Assembly: GCA_027625915.1 (NCBI GenBank)
Contig: JANTQA010000023.1
Coordinates: 11,594,001-11,658,000 of the forward strand
Length of the DNA stretch: 64,000 nt
Direction: 5' to 3'
Source of the DNA: Anaeramoeba flamelloides
Taxonomy: Eukaryota; Metamonada; Anaeramoebidae
Made by a program: the position numbers and the translations under genes
The notes under the pieces: generated by a model
Database searches by the model: none
What the model was told of the DNA's origin: nothing
Seen by the model: the letters and a program-made list of their open reading frames with translations, nothing else
Shown: in pieces, positions 10,905 through 22,055 of the stretch
Layout: each line of letters opens with the position of its first letter
Numbering within the stretch: the stretch's first letter is position 1

Positions 10905-12754
10905 TTAATATTTATTGATAATGCCAGCTTTATCATTAAATTCATTAATTAAAGTATCCCAAACCTTATATTGATCTAATTTTTCTGTCCAATATTCGTT
11001 GTCATACCATTGTCTGTCTAATTCTTCGACTGTTTTACCTTGTTGTTCTACCCAGGTATAATATTTAAGTTGGTGACATCTTCTTTTACCGACGTGTGTA
11101 AGTTCCAATACGTTGCTGACGTTTTGTTTCATTAATCCAGTGTTAAAGTGTACGTGTGCAAGTGTGTTACTGTATTTTCCAGATTCTTGGTTCATTTCCT
11201 TTAATCTGGATTGGTACATTCCTGCGGAATCTGTAGCAATCGAAAAGACGACGTCATCTTTGTCCATTTCGTAATATTTGGCTAATTTGATTGATCCGAG
11301 AAGATTAGCAATGGAACTGATACCGAATAAGGACAATTTTTCAATTGTTTCACGGTCAACGCCCTTTTTCAATAAGACATCCTTTCCGTCTTTTTCATTG
11401 AATAATCTTAATAAGTCGACACAGTCTTGATCGTCAACACCAATGACTGCATTCATGTCTCTCATATTAAGGATCCAAGGGACATGTTTGTCACCAATTC
11501 CTTCGATTCTATGGGCGCCATATCCATTTTCAAGTAATGTTGGGCACTGTAAGGCTTCGCCACATCCTGTTTTCATGTTTGGGTATTTTTGATGGAGATA
11601 CATGGAACATCCCAAGGTACCGCCAGATCCTTGTGTTAAAAAGAGACCGCTGAGTCTTGATTTTGGTCCCTTGATGTTATTGTATAATTCTTCGATGGTT
11701 CTTGCTGTAACGGCATAGTGCCACATTGGGTTTCCAAATTCGGCAAATTGATTAAGAACAACTAAGTTGTCTCCCATTTCGGCTTTTAATGCATGGGTCT
11801 TGTCAAAGACTTCCTTGACGTTGGATTCAGTTCCTGGGGTTCCGTAGATTTCGGATCCAATTGAATTTAACCAATCAAATCTTTCTTGGGACATTCCTTC
11901 AGGTAAAACGGCAATGGCCTTGCAACCCAAGAGTGATGAGTTGAATGCACCTCCTCTACAGTAATTTCCGGTAGATGGCCATAATGCTTTTTGGTTAGTT
12001 GGATCAAAGGATCCTCTTACCATTTTTTCAACTAATGGTCCAAATGTTGCTCCAACCTATTGTTTTTGGATTTTTTTTTTTAATTGACAAAACAGTTGGG
12101 AAAATTACGAAAAAAAATAAATTTAAAAAAAAAAAAAAAAAAAATTAAAATTTAAAAGAGAAAAAAAAAAGCAAAGAAATTTGCAAAAAATTTTTTTTTT
12201 TTTTAATTTTTTTTGGTTTTGGAACTATTTACCTTATGTGAACCAGTTGGGAAATACTTTCCTACTAAGACGACAATTTTTGCGTCAATTCCTGAGATCT
12301 CTTTTGGGATTTCAAGGTAATTAGTTTCTCCAAATCCGCCACCAAATTCCTTTGGTTCATTTTTCCAAGTGATTCTAAAAAGATTTCTTGGATTAACGTC
12401 CCATAACCCAATGCTTTTTAATTCGTTAACAATACCTTTTGGAACTAATTTTGGGTTGAACATTTGTTCATATGTTGGAATGATAACATTTCTTTTTCGG
12501 CACAATTCAATTGTTTTTGCTAACACGTCTTTGTTAACCTATATTTTTTTCGAAACAATTATGGTTGTTTTTTGTGGAAAAGAATTTGGATAAAATAATT
12601 CCAAAAGAACAGAAGAGAAATAAAAAGGAGATTGAAATTAGTGATGCAAAAAAGATACTAGAGGAAATTTGAAAAATAAAGAAAAACTTACAATTTGGGT
12701 GCTATGACGAGAAAGGATGGATGATACTTTGACTGATTTACAAAGAGAAAGCAT
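10905..12754 (-). CDS. PLP-dependent fold-type II enzyme (cysteine synthase/TrpB-like), three exons
   Basis: Exons on the minus strand are 12754-12692, 12538-12233 and 12056-10905, all joined in phase 0. The introns of 153 and 176 bp start GTAAGT and GTAAAT and end TATAG and AATAG. The spliced product is 506 aa. Lys123 in GSHKVGA is the expected PLP Schiff-base lysine, in the same context as the GSHK of tryptophan synthase beta. STGN (about 151-154) is the substrate-carboxylate loop and GSGGT (about 266-270) the phosphate-binding loop. The 383-residue last exon is highly regular and resembles cysteine-synthase-family enzymes of anaerobic bacteria; the exact substrate cannot be told. Exon 1 encodes MLSLCKSVKVSSILSRHSTQ plus Ile: Ser-rich, with Lys, Arg and His and no acidic residue, which looks like a mitochondrial or hydrogenosomal presequence. 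GTG-initiated readings inside exon 2 are not the start. Confidence 0.8.
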
Positions 12755-13860
12755 ATGAATTTTTATTAGTTTTTAATAAAAATAAAAAAAAATGATTTCA
12801 GAAGAGGAAAATTTCGTTTAATAACAAAAAAAGTTTCTAATAAACTCCAAAACTGAAGAAAAGATTAGAAAAAAAACGGTTTCTATCAAATGGAAAGGTG
12901 AAAAATTTGATATTTAGAATCTGAAAATTGGAAAAAAGTTTACTTGTTACAGAGTTAATGATTTTTTGGATGTTTGTTTTTTCTTTCGATCGTTGAATCT
13001 TTTACTTTTTATTACAAAAAACTTTTTCTGAAAACATCAAAAAAAAAAATTCAGTTGAGTCATTTGTGTTTATTATTATCTTGTTACGCAATTTTATCCT
13101 TTGTCTTGGAAATGTGATTCTTCTGGGAACCAAAAAAAAAAAAAAAAGATCATTTGTTTTTCATCATTTTGAATATTTTAAACTCATCAATTTCCAGTTC
13201 TTAAATTCAATTAAAATCAAAGTGTGCTTATAATGATATAAAAATGAACCTACACAAGTTCTAACTAAAATGTGTAATATTAACTAAACAGTAAGTGCCT
13301 TGTTAGTAGTGATTTTCTTTTTATTCTAATCCTAGTTTGAAAAACTGAATATTTTGAGAAAGGTAATGGTAATTTTACACAACGTCAAACCAAATATTTG
13401 AGACGTCTCAATTTCAGATTTTAGAAATCAAAATTCACACTCCGTTAAGCATCAGTCAACTTATTGGAGACAAGAAAAATGTTTGAATCTCGAAATTTTT
13501 GTAAACAATGATAAGATTATGAAAAAGTAAAAAAATTTAGCAGATTTACTCTACAATAATGAGTGGAGTTACATTATAAGAATCTTCAAAACCAACTTTA
13601 CTATCCTTGGAAATCATTAATATTGAAAGCCATCACTTTTCAAAAACGAGAGTGCTGTAACTAACCGATGTTTTTTACTTCAATCAATTTCGAAAAGTGA
13701 AACATACTCAAAATAATACTTTTATTGTTGAAATAAAAGAATCAAACCAATAGGATGACAGCAATCCATAAACAAGAAACAGGGTTCTTTAAATAAATTT
13801 TAGAAAAGAATTATGAAGATATTGAAAGATAACAGTGATCAAAATAATGTGTGGGAAACT

Positions 13861-14174
13861 ACTACTGGTATTTGAAGTCTAAATGGGAAAATATTTTCAA
13901 ATCATTTTCCTTGTTTAAGACAAACAGAGTTTCCCTCCAGGAGCAGGTTGTAAATTGGAATTTTGTTTGAAAAAGGAAATTGTAAACCAAGTGAAAAAAT
14001 TTCCCATTTGAAATTCAAATACCAGTATAATCCATGTTTCAAAATACATTCCTTTTTTTTTTCTTCTTGTTCCAAGGTAACACCCAATCGACTATCCAGT
14101 AGTATACCTAATTTCAAATCTATTTTGTAGGCCAATTTCTTGATTTTATTAGTAAATTTTAATTTAGAATACAA
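13861..14174 (-). pseudogene. Unrecognised gene fragment with an inverted partial copy
   Basis: The minus strand from 14174 to 13902 reads about 90 residues, including the coding-like pieces LGILLDSRLGVTLEQEEKK and GLYWYLNFKWEIFSLGLQF. On the plus strand at 13861-13920 a second frame reads YYWYLKSKWENIFKSFSLFK, which is plainly related. The two copies face each other across about 45 bp. I do not recognise the protein. Both look like short duplicated pieces rather than a working gene. Confidence 0.35.
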
Positions 14175-16101
14175 TTGATTGAAAATTTTTTGTTTAATTT
14201 TTTGTTTTTGTTTGTTTTTGTTAATAAAAATTTTCTTTAAATTTTATCTATTTTTGAATTTTTTTGATATAAATTTTCTAATTCGATCCTTTATTGTTCG
14301 AATTTATTTTTAAATCATAGAACTTTAAAAAGCCAATACCATATTTATTTAGGATTTATTGACATTTTCTCTTTTTCATTTAATGTGTAGGTATTCTATA
14401 AGAAAATACGCTTTTTACTTTGAAACACGGACTAAACCTTTCTTTACACATTATTTGGACAATAGTAAATTATTATTTTGTTCCAATAAATGATGTTAAT
14501 TTTTCTTTTTAACCATTTGGAAAAAAAAGTGGAACATGGAAAATAAGATTGAGAAACTAATTGTAACATGTAAAGAAGAGTAAGATCAATTCATATAAAA
14601 AAAAAAAAAACAAATGACTAAAAACAAAATTGGAGGATTAGTCAGATATCTTTATTTCCAAAACTGCCCATTAATTGATTTTTATTTGATTGATTTTTAA
14701 TTAAAAAGTTGTTGAAACATTGCCATTTTTTCAGATTTACAAAATGCACACCTTGAATTTCGATAAAAATTTAAATCTAAATTGTTTTTATCGATTTTTT
14801 GGAAAATAATACCAGTCTTTATTTTTTGAAGTTAAGCTTTTTTTTTCTTTTAATCAATTTTCACTTTTTGTTTTCGAGAATATTACTTCTTAAAAATTGT
14901 ATTGGAGGTTATTTTTGAAAAAAGTTAAATCATTTTAAATTTTATGGACGGAGTTTCCAATCGAAAAACACGAATTATTTCTAAAGACATCATTAAACGA
15001 TTTCAATTAAACCAGTTAAATTTACACACTTGGCATTTCTTTTATTAAAAAATTTGGAAATTTTCAAAATTCAAACAATTTTCACATTTTTCTCTTGAAA
15101 GATCTTATCCAAAAAAATGTTTTTTAATATCCCATAATTACTATTTCAAAATTATAACCCCCCCTCCTTAAATAAAAAAAAAACAAAAAACCTTGTTGTT
15201 TTTTTTTTAATTGCAATCTATAAAGTTTTTAAAGTGACCCAAATAAAGAAAATTATCAGAATACACATAGAAAACCTTATATCGAGATGTTTTGTGAAAT
15301 ATTTTAAAAATTGAATCTTAGAAAATTACAATAATTTGATTAACAAAATTCATAATCAAACATAAAATTTTTAATTTAGTTTTTTTGATTTTTAAGGAAT
15401 AATGGAATCATTGGAAAAATAATGAATAAAAATATCACACTTAAATTTTATTTTAAAGCAATCGTTTGTAACAAAAAAAAACATAAAACACCAATTCTGA
15501 AAAACTAATAAATAAATCAAAGTAACTACTTAATTCCTGTTAAAAATTCCTTGGTGGATTTAATCTTTCTAAAGTCCCTTTTTTATTCAGATAATAAATG
15601 AATTTTGGTATCAAACTATCTATATTAATACCTATTAAAAATTCTTAACACATTATCATTCATTTTTTTTTTAAAAAATCAAATTCAATCAAATAGAACA
15701 GAAAATACCAAACCAGAACCACCCAATAATTGAAATATTTCTACTTGATTATGGATTATAATACACCCAAAAAATAACATAAATAATCAACAATAATAAA
15801 AAATCACACTTGTTTTAAAAATTTTAGATGGAGTAATAAATAAAAAAGGTCATATTAAATGTGATTAAATTATATTGATAATTATTAGGTCATCAAATGT
15901 TAGATAACACCCAAACAAAAGTGAATGTGTTTTCCTATTTAAAAGAGACTATATTTAATCCAAAATCAACCTTTCAAAAAAAAAAAATGATCCAAATAAA
16001 CAGATAAAATAATTTAAAAAATTATTTTCATATTTTACAAAAATATAGACCTTTTTCTATTTGAATAGAATTGTATTATTGTGATTCTATTAACAATCTT
16101 A

Positions 16102-16103
<2 letters not shown>

Positions 16104-16136
<33 letters not shown>

Positions 16137-16142
16137 GGGGGG
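16104..16142. repeat. Long poly-T tract followed by seven G
   Basis: There is an uninterrupted run of about 37 T ending in GGGGGGG. It could be a retroposition tail read on the minus strand or plain homopolymer growth. No retroelement body is recognisable beside it. Confidence 0.7.
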
Positions 16143-16483
16143 TTATTCTAAATTTATGTAGCCCAATGAAGCAATCACTTAAGCGGGCAATGGTTAAATT
16201 TTGAAGTAATTAAAATTTTAATACCCAATACTAAGATCTTCTGAAATAAAAAAGTATTTTAGTAGTATTTGAAACTTAATTTTGTTTTATAAAAAAAGGA
16301 GAGGAAAAAAAAAGAAATCTTGAAATAAAAAAAACCGACGAAAGAAAAAAAGAAGAAAATGTTGAATATTATTGATCCAAGAAACTTTATTCCTTTTGGC
16401 CTAATTAAATTTACACATGTAAGGGTGATTAGTGGTTATTTGGTTTTGAGCACTTTTTACACATTTATTTCAAGTCATATTGA

Positions 16484-17071
16484 TCAAAAAAAATCTATCG
16501 TATCGTCATGGATGTGTATTATTTTCCCCTTATACAACCACATATTTATCTTCAAAACCCGTTCCCGAATAGTTTCAGCTTGGATATTTTTTCGAGTGGT
16601 TTTCAGTTTAAGTGTGGATTTTGCTGTTAAATTTTTCTTAAGAATTGTCTGATCTTTAAGGTATTTTTTTAATTACCCGTTTTCTTTAACTTAAGATGGT
16701 TGACCTTTTCTTGTCTTATTTTGATATGAACTTCATTTTTTTTTCTTGAACTCACCAACGCTATGTTTTGCTGTCGGTGGTTCTTCGATGTATTCTTTCT
16801 TGGATATCCAGTTATACTGTGCATTTTTTTGCGTCTTAATTTTTTGATGAAGTTGACCCACATATTTTGAATTTATGAATTTTTGTTGAATTTATTCATA
16901 AATTCTTTTTTTTTTGAATGATAAAATGGATGGGTTTAACACATTTGGAAATAAATCTTTAAAACAAGACCTTTTTTTGAATGTAAATTTTAACCTATTT
17001 CCATTCAAAAACTCAAAAGGTAACCAATTATTTTTATTAACAACAGAGTTCATGAAAATTGTGTTACCCAT
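16484..17071 (-). pseudogene. Unrecognised two-exon gene, apparently decayed
   Basis: On the minus strand one frame runs from the ATG at 17071 to a splice donor GTGAGT at 16755. It resumes in phase after a 102-bp intron ending TTAAAG and stops at 16484, giving 162 codons. The pieces read like real protein: NNWLPFEFLNGNRLKF, QYNWISKKEYIEEPP, and after the intron TIRERVLKINMWLYKGKI then IHDDTIDFF. The consistent phase across the intron is the main support. The frame carries about one internal stop, so the gene is either broken or uses a later start. I do not recognise the family. The plus-strand frames over the same interval are hydrophobic shadows. Confidence 0.35.
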
Positions 17072-17717
17072 TTTTATTTTTATCTCAGAAATTATTTATT
17101 TTGAAAAAACAAAACAAATTTTTTAAAATCTTTAATGTTTAATATTACAGTTTCAATTACCGTATAAATAATTAATAAACTAGATTGAGTACTAAATAAC
17201 AAAATATTTATCGGATTTTAACAGAAATTTATCATTGAAATTCATATCTTAGAATTTCAATTATTTTATTGTTTAAAGATTCAAAACAAGATTTTTAACA
17301 AATTTTCAAAAAAACAAAAAAAATGATTTTAACAAAACCCATGATAGATTTTTTTTTATAAGTTATATAGTGTTATTCACAAGAATATTTATAACAATTC
17401 AAATCTTTTATCTGAAAAAAAATGATTTTTGTTTTAAAGGAGTAAAATTGCTAAATTTAAAATAATTTAAATTGGGTTTTATTTGAAAAATGAAAATCCA
17501 TCCGAAGAAATAAACAAAACAATTTCTTAGTAAAAAAGTTAAATTCTTTGGGAATTTTAATGATTAAAACCAATCTTATTTAAATAATTAGAATAATTTA
17601 CACTCTATTTCATCAAATTATTTTTACTTTATCCAAAAGGATTAACTCAATATATATATATTGTAATATTTCTAAGAATAATTATAGTGTTTAATACTGA
17701 TGAAAACATTTATAATA
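17072..17717. other. AT-rich spacer
   Basis: I see no gene or repeat here. The segment ends in the TA microsatellite into which the first CACAGG element is set. Confidence 0.5.
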
Positions 17718-17744
17718 TCTATATATATATATATATATATATAT
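17718..17744. repeat. TA microsatellite flanking element K-1
   Basis: An (AT)n run directly precedes CACAGG at 17745. Comparable TA-rich runs lie between 19390 and 19453 and at 20930-20944, so both K elements here are framed by TA-rich DNA. Confidence 0.85.
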
Positions 17745-19389
17745 CACAGGTAATACGGGTTTTCGTTTGAAAACAGCGAAAGATTTATACAATCGCCTTT
17801 TTTCGAGTTTTTTATATCTATTTTTCGTTTGATTCGTTGTTTCGTTTTTTGTTTTTTGTAAAAGTCCTCGAATTTTTTTGAAATCATACTTTTCGTTTCG
17901 GAGATATGAAAAAAGGCAAACGAAAAAAACTTAAAAACAATGAATGGAACGTAAAACAAAACCAATTATATATATATGTAGGGTATAATTACCTTGAAAA
18001 TATTGTAAAACAAGGAAAATTTGTAATTTAACATTTAAGTGGGGTTTTTCTATTATTAAACTCATGAAAAGAGTTAGAATTTTTATTTTTTTTAAAAAAC
18101 AGGACAATGCAAGTAAGTTTTATTTTTAAAACTCTTGAAAATTCTAAAAGCCTTAAACACTGAGTAAAAGAATTATTTTTATTTTTATTTTAAATTTACT
18201 ATTTGGGGAAGAAAAGTAGTCAAAATTTCACTTTTTTACAGCTTCCAAATTAGATCTAGTCAAATATCTTATTTAAATCTTTAATCAATCACACCACCAC
18301 TATTATTTTTTATTGATCACCAAAAAATAATATTAAAAATTATTAACTTAATTTTTTTTTCAAAATTATTCTTTTGGATAATGTGATCAGTAATTTTTTT
18401 TTTCATCAAATGCTTTTTTCCTTCAACTTATGAGTAAAATAATTAAATTACAAATTTTTTTTTTCATTATTTAAAACCATTTTACACCTAATTTTTTTTG
18501 ACTTAATCCATCATCATATGTCTTATTTCTTAATAGTTAGTTCCTCGGGTATTACTTTATGTTATGTTAAAAAATAATTTCATTTTTTATTATTTATGTT
18601 TTAACAAAATTGTTTTTTAATTATTCTTTTAATACTTCTATTATCAAATTTAGTACTTATTACATTTTAACGAAAACTATTTTTTCTTTAACTGTAAGAA
18701 TAAATTCCAAACATTGTTAACTTAAGTAATAAATACTTTTACCTTTTAAGATAATTTCAAGTATTAAAATATTATTTCTTTTTTAAATTCAGATACTCTT
18801 ATAATTTTTATTCATTTTTCAAATAGCAAGTGGAAATTGACTAATCAAGAAATTAAAATAGCAGCTCAATTTCACAAGTACAGAAGATTTGAATTATAGT
18901 ACATAATAGATTTGAGGTACAATCATTAGTATTTACTTAATGATTTTTTTTGTATAAAAATTTATTTTTTTTGTGATCGATCATAAATTTTATTTTTAAA
19001 AAGTTTTTCATAACAACAAAATAAATTTTAATTCAAATTTTTATTGATTATTTCTTTTTTGGTCACAAACTCAATTAATTATATATAATAAATTATTCTT
19101 ACCATTATTTTACTTATTTGTATATTTTATTTATTGATTTTTTTGGTGATAATAATTGAAGATTTTTGAGATGTGTAAATAAAGATTCAAATTAGAGTTG
19201 TTTTTTTTTTTTAAAAAATCTTATATATACGTATTTGTAACCTATATATTCGTACTTTTTTATTTTTATTGTACAAAAATTTTCCTACATATCATATATA
19301 TATGATATATATCAGAGAAACGAATTTTACGCGTCGCTCACGCGTGCACAAACGCGTTTCATGACATCAAAAAAATCGTCATACCTGTG
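17745..19389 (+). mobile_element. CACAGG element K-1, non-autonomous DNA transposon
   Basis: It starts CACAGGTAATACGGG and ends GTCATACCTGTG, giving a short terminal inverted repeat. It shares with K-2 and K-3 the internal box GTGATCGATCA (here near 18975) and the 3' block GATTTTTGAGATGTG (near 19156). The last 70 bp are strikingly CpG-rich for this window (ACGCGTCGCTCACGCGTGC). No transposase is visible. CAGG-type ends with CpG-bearing subterminal repeats suggest a hAT-like element, but I cannot confirm that. Confidence 0.7.
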
Positions 19390-19409
19390 ATATCTATATC
19401 TATATATAT

Positions 19410-19440
<31 letters not shown>

Positions 19441-19453
19441 TATATATATATAT
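19390..19453. repeat. TA/TATC-rich microsatellite between K-1 and K-2
   Basis: A 64-bp ATATCTATATCTATATATA-type tract separates the right end of K-1 from the left end of K-2. It is most simply explained by two insertions into one TA-rich target. Confidence 0.85.
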
Positions 19454-20929
19454 CACAGGTAGGACGTAATTGCGTTTAAATTGGTTAAATTCAACGAAAA
19501 TTCGCGGTTTTCCGTTTGTTTGGGGTTTTTTTTCGTTTAAAACCCATGGAAAGCGTTTAATTTTGGATTTTTTAAACGCCAAAAATCATTAAAACGTTTT
19601 TCCGTTTAAATTTTTTGTAAAATTTAAACCCTTTAAACGCAAAAAAAAAATAAAAATGTTAAATGGGGAAAAAATGGGTGTTGAGAGAAGAAATAAAAGA
19701 ACAATTTTTTTTATTGTTGAACAAAGGTTATTCAACAAAATTACCTCCTGTTTGCCTAAAACTCTAAAATTGTGTTTAGGGTTTTTTATCATAACTGTAA
19801 TGGAGGCTGGATTACAGTTCAGAGGATATCTTTTCTTTAAAAATGAATTGAAAAAATTATTACTAAACAAAGACAAGAAAAAGAGAAAGAAAAGAAAGAA
19901 ATGAAATACTCAAAAAATAATAGAAAAAAGAAAAAACTTCAGTGAAAAGTTTTTTTTGTGTCCCAAGCGTTGAATGGGTTGGTGGTTGTTTCCTTTTATG
20001 TCGTTTTTTTTTGGATCACAACCATGGGTTATTTTAATAAAGAGTTCTGAATATTTGAACAACTATAGATCAAAAGAAATAGGTAACTTTATTAAATTTT
20101 GATTTCAGACTTTATAGATGGGTTGAATCTATAAAGTGCTGAGTTTTTAAGAATAAGATTTGGTTTTCGAAATGTGCTTTTGTTGCTTTGCTCTTTTTTT
20201 GTGTTATTTTATTTTTTTTGTAAGTTTCTTTTTTTTTCATTATTTTATTTTTACAAGTTTCCCAAATCTTCTTTTCGCAAAATCCCAGTACAAGACACCG
20301 ACTCGACAGCAAAAACCCAGTCCAAGTAACAACTTGGTAGATAGTACGGAAAGTTCAATTCGGTTTACTTTGGTTGGTTTCAGATCGCATTAAAGTCCTT
20401 TCCCCCAGTAAATTTGTTTGAAAAGAACTAAATATTATTTCGATATAGCATGCACCCATTCTATTATAATATTTATTACTTTCACATAACAAGAGAAAAG
20501 TTATGAATAAAAGAAGACAACACTTCGACGCAGTATACACGCACATTTAAATTCAACGAACCTGGCTAGTATATATTTTTTCATCACCATTTAATATTTT
20601 TTTTTGTTTTTACGATTGTTCTTTTGTGATCGATCACAAATTTTATTCGTGAAAAGTATTGAATTATAAACAATAAATTTAAAATTTGTGAGTTATTTTT
20701 TTAGGTTACGACCAAATAAAATAAATGATTTTTTCTATTATTTTAATTTTTATGCGATTTTTTTTTAAGTTTTAATATTTATAAGATTTTTGAGATGTAG
20801 AAATATAAATTAAGAAATCTCCGAATTCAACGCGAATTTTCGAAAAACGCTTTAGTTTATGCGGTCGCAACGCATGGAATTCGCGGTTTTTTTTCGTTTT
20901 TTCCCGTTTAAAAAATTGTCCTACATGTG
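19454..20929 (+). mobile_element. CACAGG element K-2, non-autonomous DNA transposon
   Basis: The left end is CACAGGTAGGACG and the right end GTCCTACATGTG. The first 190 bp are packed with GCGTTTAA, CCGTTTAAA and TTTAAACGC boxes in both orientations. The last 110 bp carry AACGCGAATTTTCG and GCGGTCGCAACGCATGG, shared almost exactly with K-3. The central GTGATCGATCAC box is at about 20628. Short open frames inside (for example 19656-19904) show no transposase features. Repeated subterminal boxes are what transposase-binding sites of hAT- or CACTA-type elements look like. Confidence 0.75.
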
Positions 20930-20946
20930 ATATATATATATATATT

Positions 20947-21560
20947 TATAAACTCAATTCCAAAAATTGGGACATTATAAAAAATTAATTTAATATAAAT
21001 ATTTTCTAAAATACATAATAGTAAAATATTAAAATAATAAATTGTATTAAAATATTGTTTGAATACTATTTATATATTTTATAGCCAATTTAAAATTGAA
21101 TTAAAAAAATAAAAAATAAAAAATAAAAAAAAGTGTGCCCCTATTTTTGGAACACGGTTACCAAAAAATTCATTTTTTATTGAAAGTAAAATTAATAAAT
21201 ACTATTAATAGATTCACCTTGCCTTTCAATAACCAAATCTATCCTTTTATACATAGAGTTTACTAAATTTTCTAGGGTTTTCCAACTCAAAGTATCCCAT
21301 ACGATACAGTCAGTTTCACTTTTAAGGCACAAACTTTCAACAACATTTAAGGCACAAAATAAAATCTCAAATTAAGGCACAAAATTCAAATTCTAGTAAA
21401 ATAATTTGTGAAAATTAAAATTCCAAAAAATTGTGCTTTAATTTGAGATTTTTTTGTGCCTTAAATTTCGTTGAAAGTTTGTGCCTTAAAAGTGAAACTG
21501 ACTGTAGTAATAATTTTGATAAATTCTTCTTTGTTTTTTGGATTACAATTTTTGAGTTTT
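20947..21560 (-). mobile_element. Tc1/mariner transposon remnant split by a MITE
   Basis: The left edge reads TATAAACTCAATTCCAAAAA, a Tc1/mariner-like terminus, with a second related inverted motif at 21138-21158. On the minus strand, ending at the stop at 21192, the frame reads VWDTLSWKTLENLVNSMYKR then IDLVIERQGESINSIY. That is the C-terminal signature of Tc1-type transposases (aromatic residue, leucine-rich helix, SM..RI..VI...G, terminal Y). The preceding residues, NPKNKEEFIKII, lie on the far side of the M1 element at 21507-21560 and join in frame once that element is removed with one TA. Upstream of this the coding is unreadable. Confidence 0.75.
21305..21506. mobile_element. M1 palindromic MITE, copy 3, inside a transposase gene
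   Basis: This is a 202-bp near-perfect palindrome from TACAGTCAGTTTCAC to GTGAAACTGACTGTA. Each arm has TTAAGGCACAAA-type boxes about 23-24 bp apart. It sits inside the C-terminal coding region of the Tc1-like remnant. Deleting it with one TA restores a continuous reading across the junction, which fixes TA as the target-site duplication. Confidence 0.9.
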
Positions 21561-21760
21561 TTTTTGAAAAAGAATCAAAATGTGAACTCTTATTAAAAAT
21601 GAAAGCAAAAATAAATTATGTTAATTATTCATGTTAATATTCTAACATTTTTGATATTGTTACTCTTTGTTTCAAAATAAAAGGAACAAAATTTTCAGAC
21701 AACTTTCCAAAAAAAGATTAGAAAAATCCTGTATAATTTCAAATTTAGGATTCTTGAAAC

Positions 21761-22006
21761 CTAGCTTAAATTATTAATTCCCCTTTGAGAATTCGGCAGT
21801 TTGATGACTGGTTTTAATTCCTTGTAAGCTGTTTTTGTTTTTGGTAAGCTGAATGAAAATTTGGATCTTTTTATTTTATAATTAACACTAAAATTAAAGG
21901 GTAATAATAATTCAAAGGTAATCTTCATTTCTTTTCTTAAAAGCGACCAATCAGTGTAAAAACAATAATCACAAATGAAAAAAACAAAGACAGAAGATAT
22001 TGACAA
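21761..22006 (-). other. Weak open reading frame downstream of the permease
   Basis: Eighty-one codons include KITFELLLPFNFSVNYKIKR and AYKELKPVIKLPNSQRG, which are less repetitive than random AT-rich frames. There is no domain I recognise and no homologous copy in the window. It may be chance or a gene remnant. Confidence 0.15.
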
Positions 22007-22055
22007 AAAAATACTGGAAATATGTTTTTTTTTTTTTATTTTCTAGATTACAAAA

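Larger units (their letters stand above)
12755..16483. other. AT-rich spacer with one inverted gene-fragment pair
   Basis: No complete gene is visible. An inverted coding-like duplication lies at 13861-14030 (listed separately). The segment near 14514 (ACCATTTGGAAAAAAAAGTG) resembles one end of the mini-MITE at 53981. A run of about 37 T followed by seven G sits at about 16104-16142. Confidence 0.5.

Noticed and set aside
17745-20929. K-1 and K-2 considered as one large composite element
   Set aside because: Each has its own pair of CACAGG-type ends and both share the same internal order, so they are two insertions.
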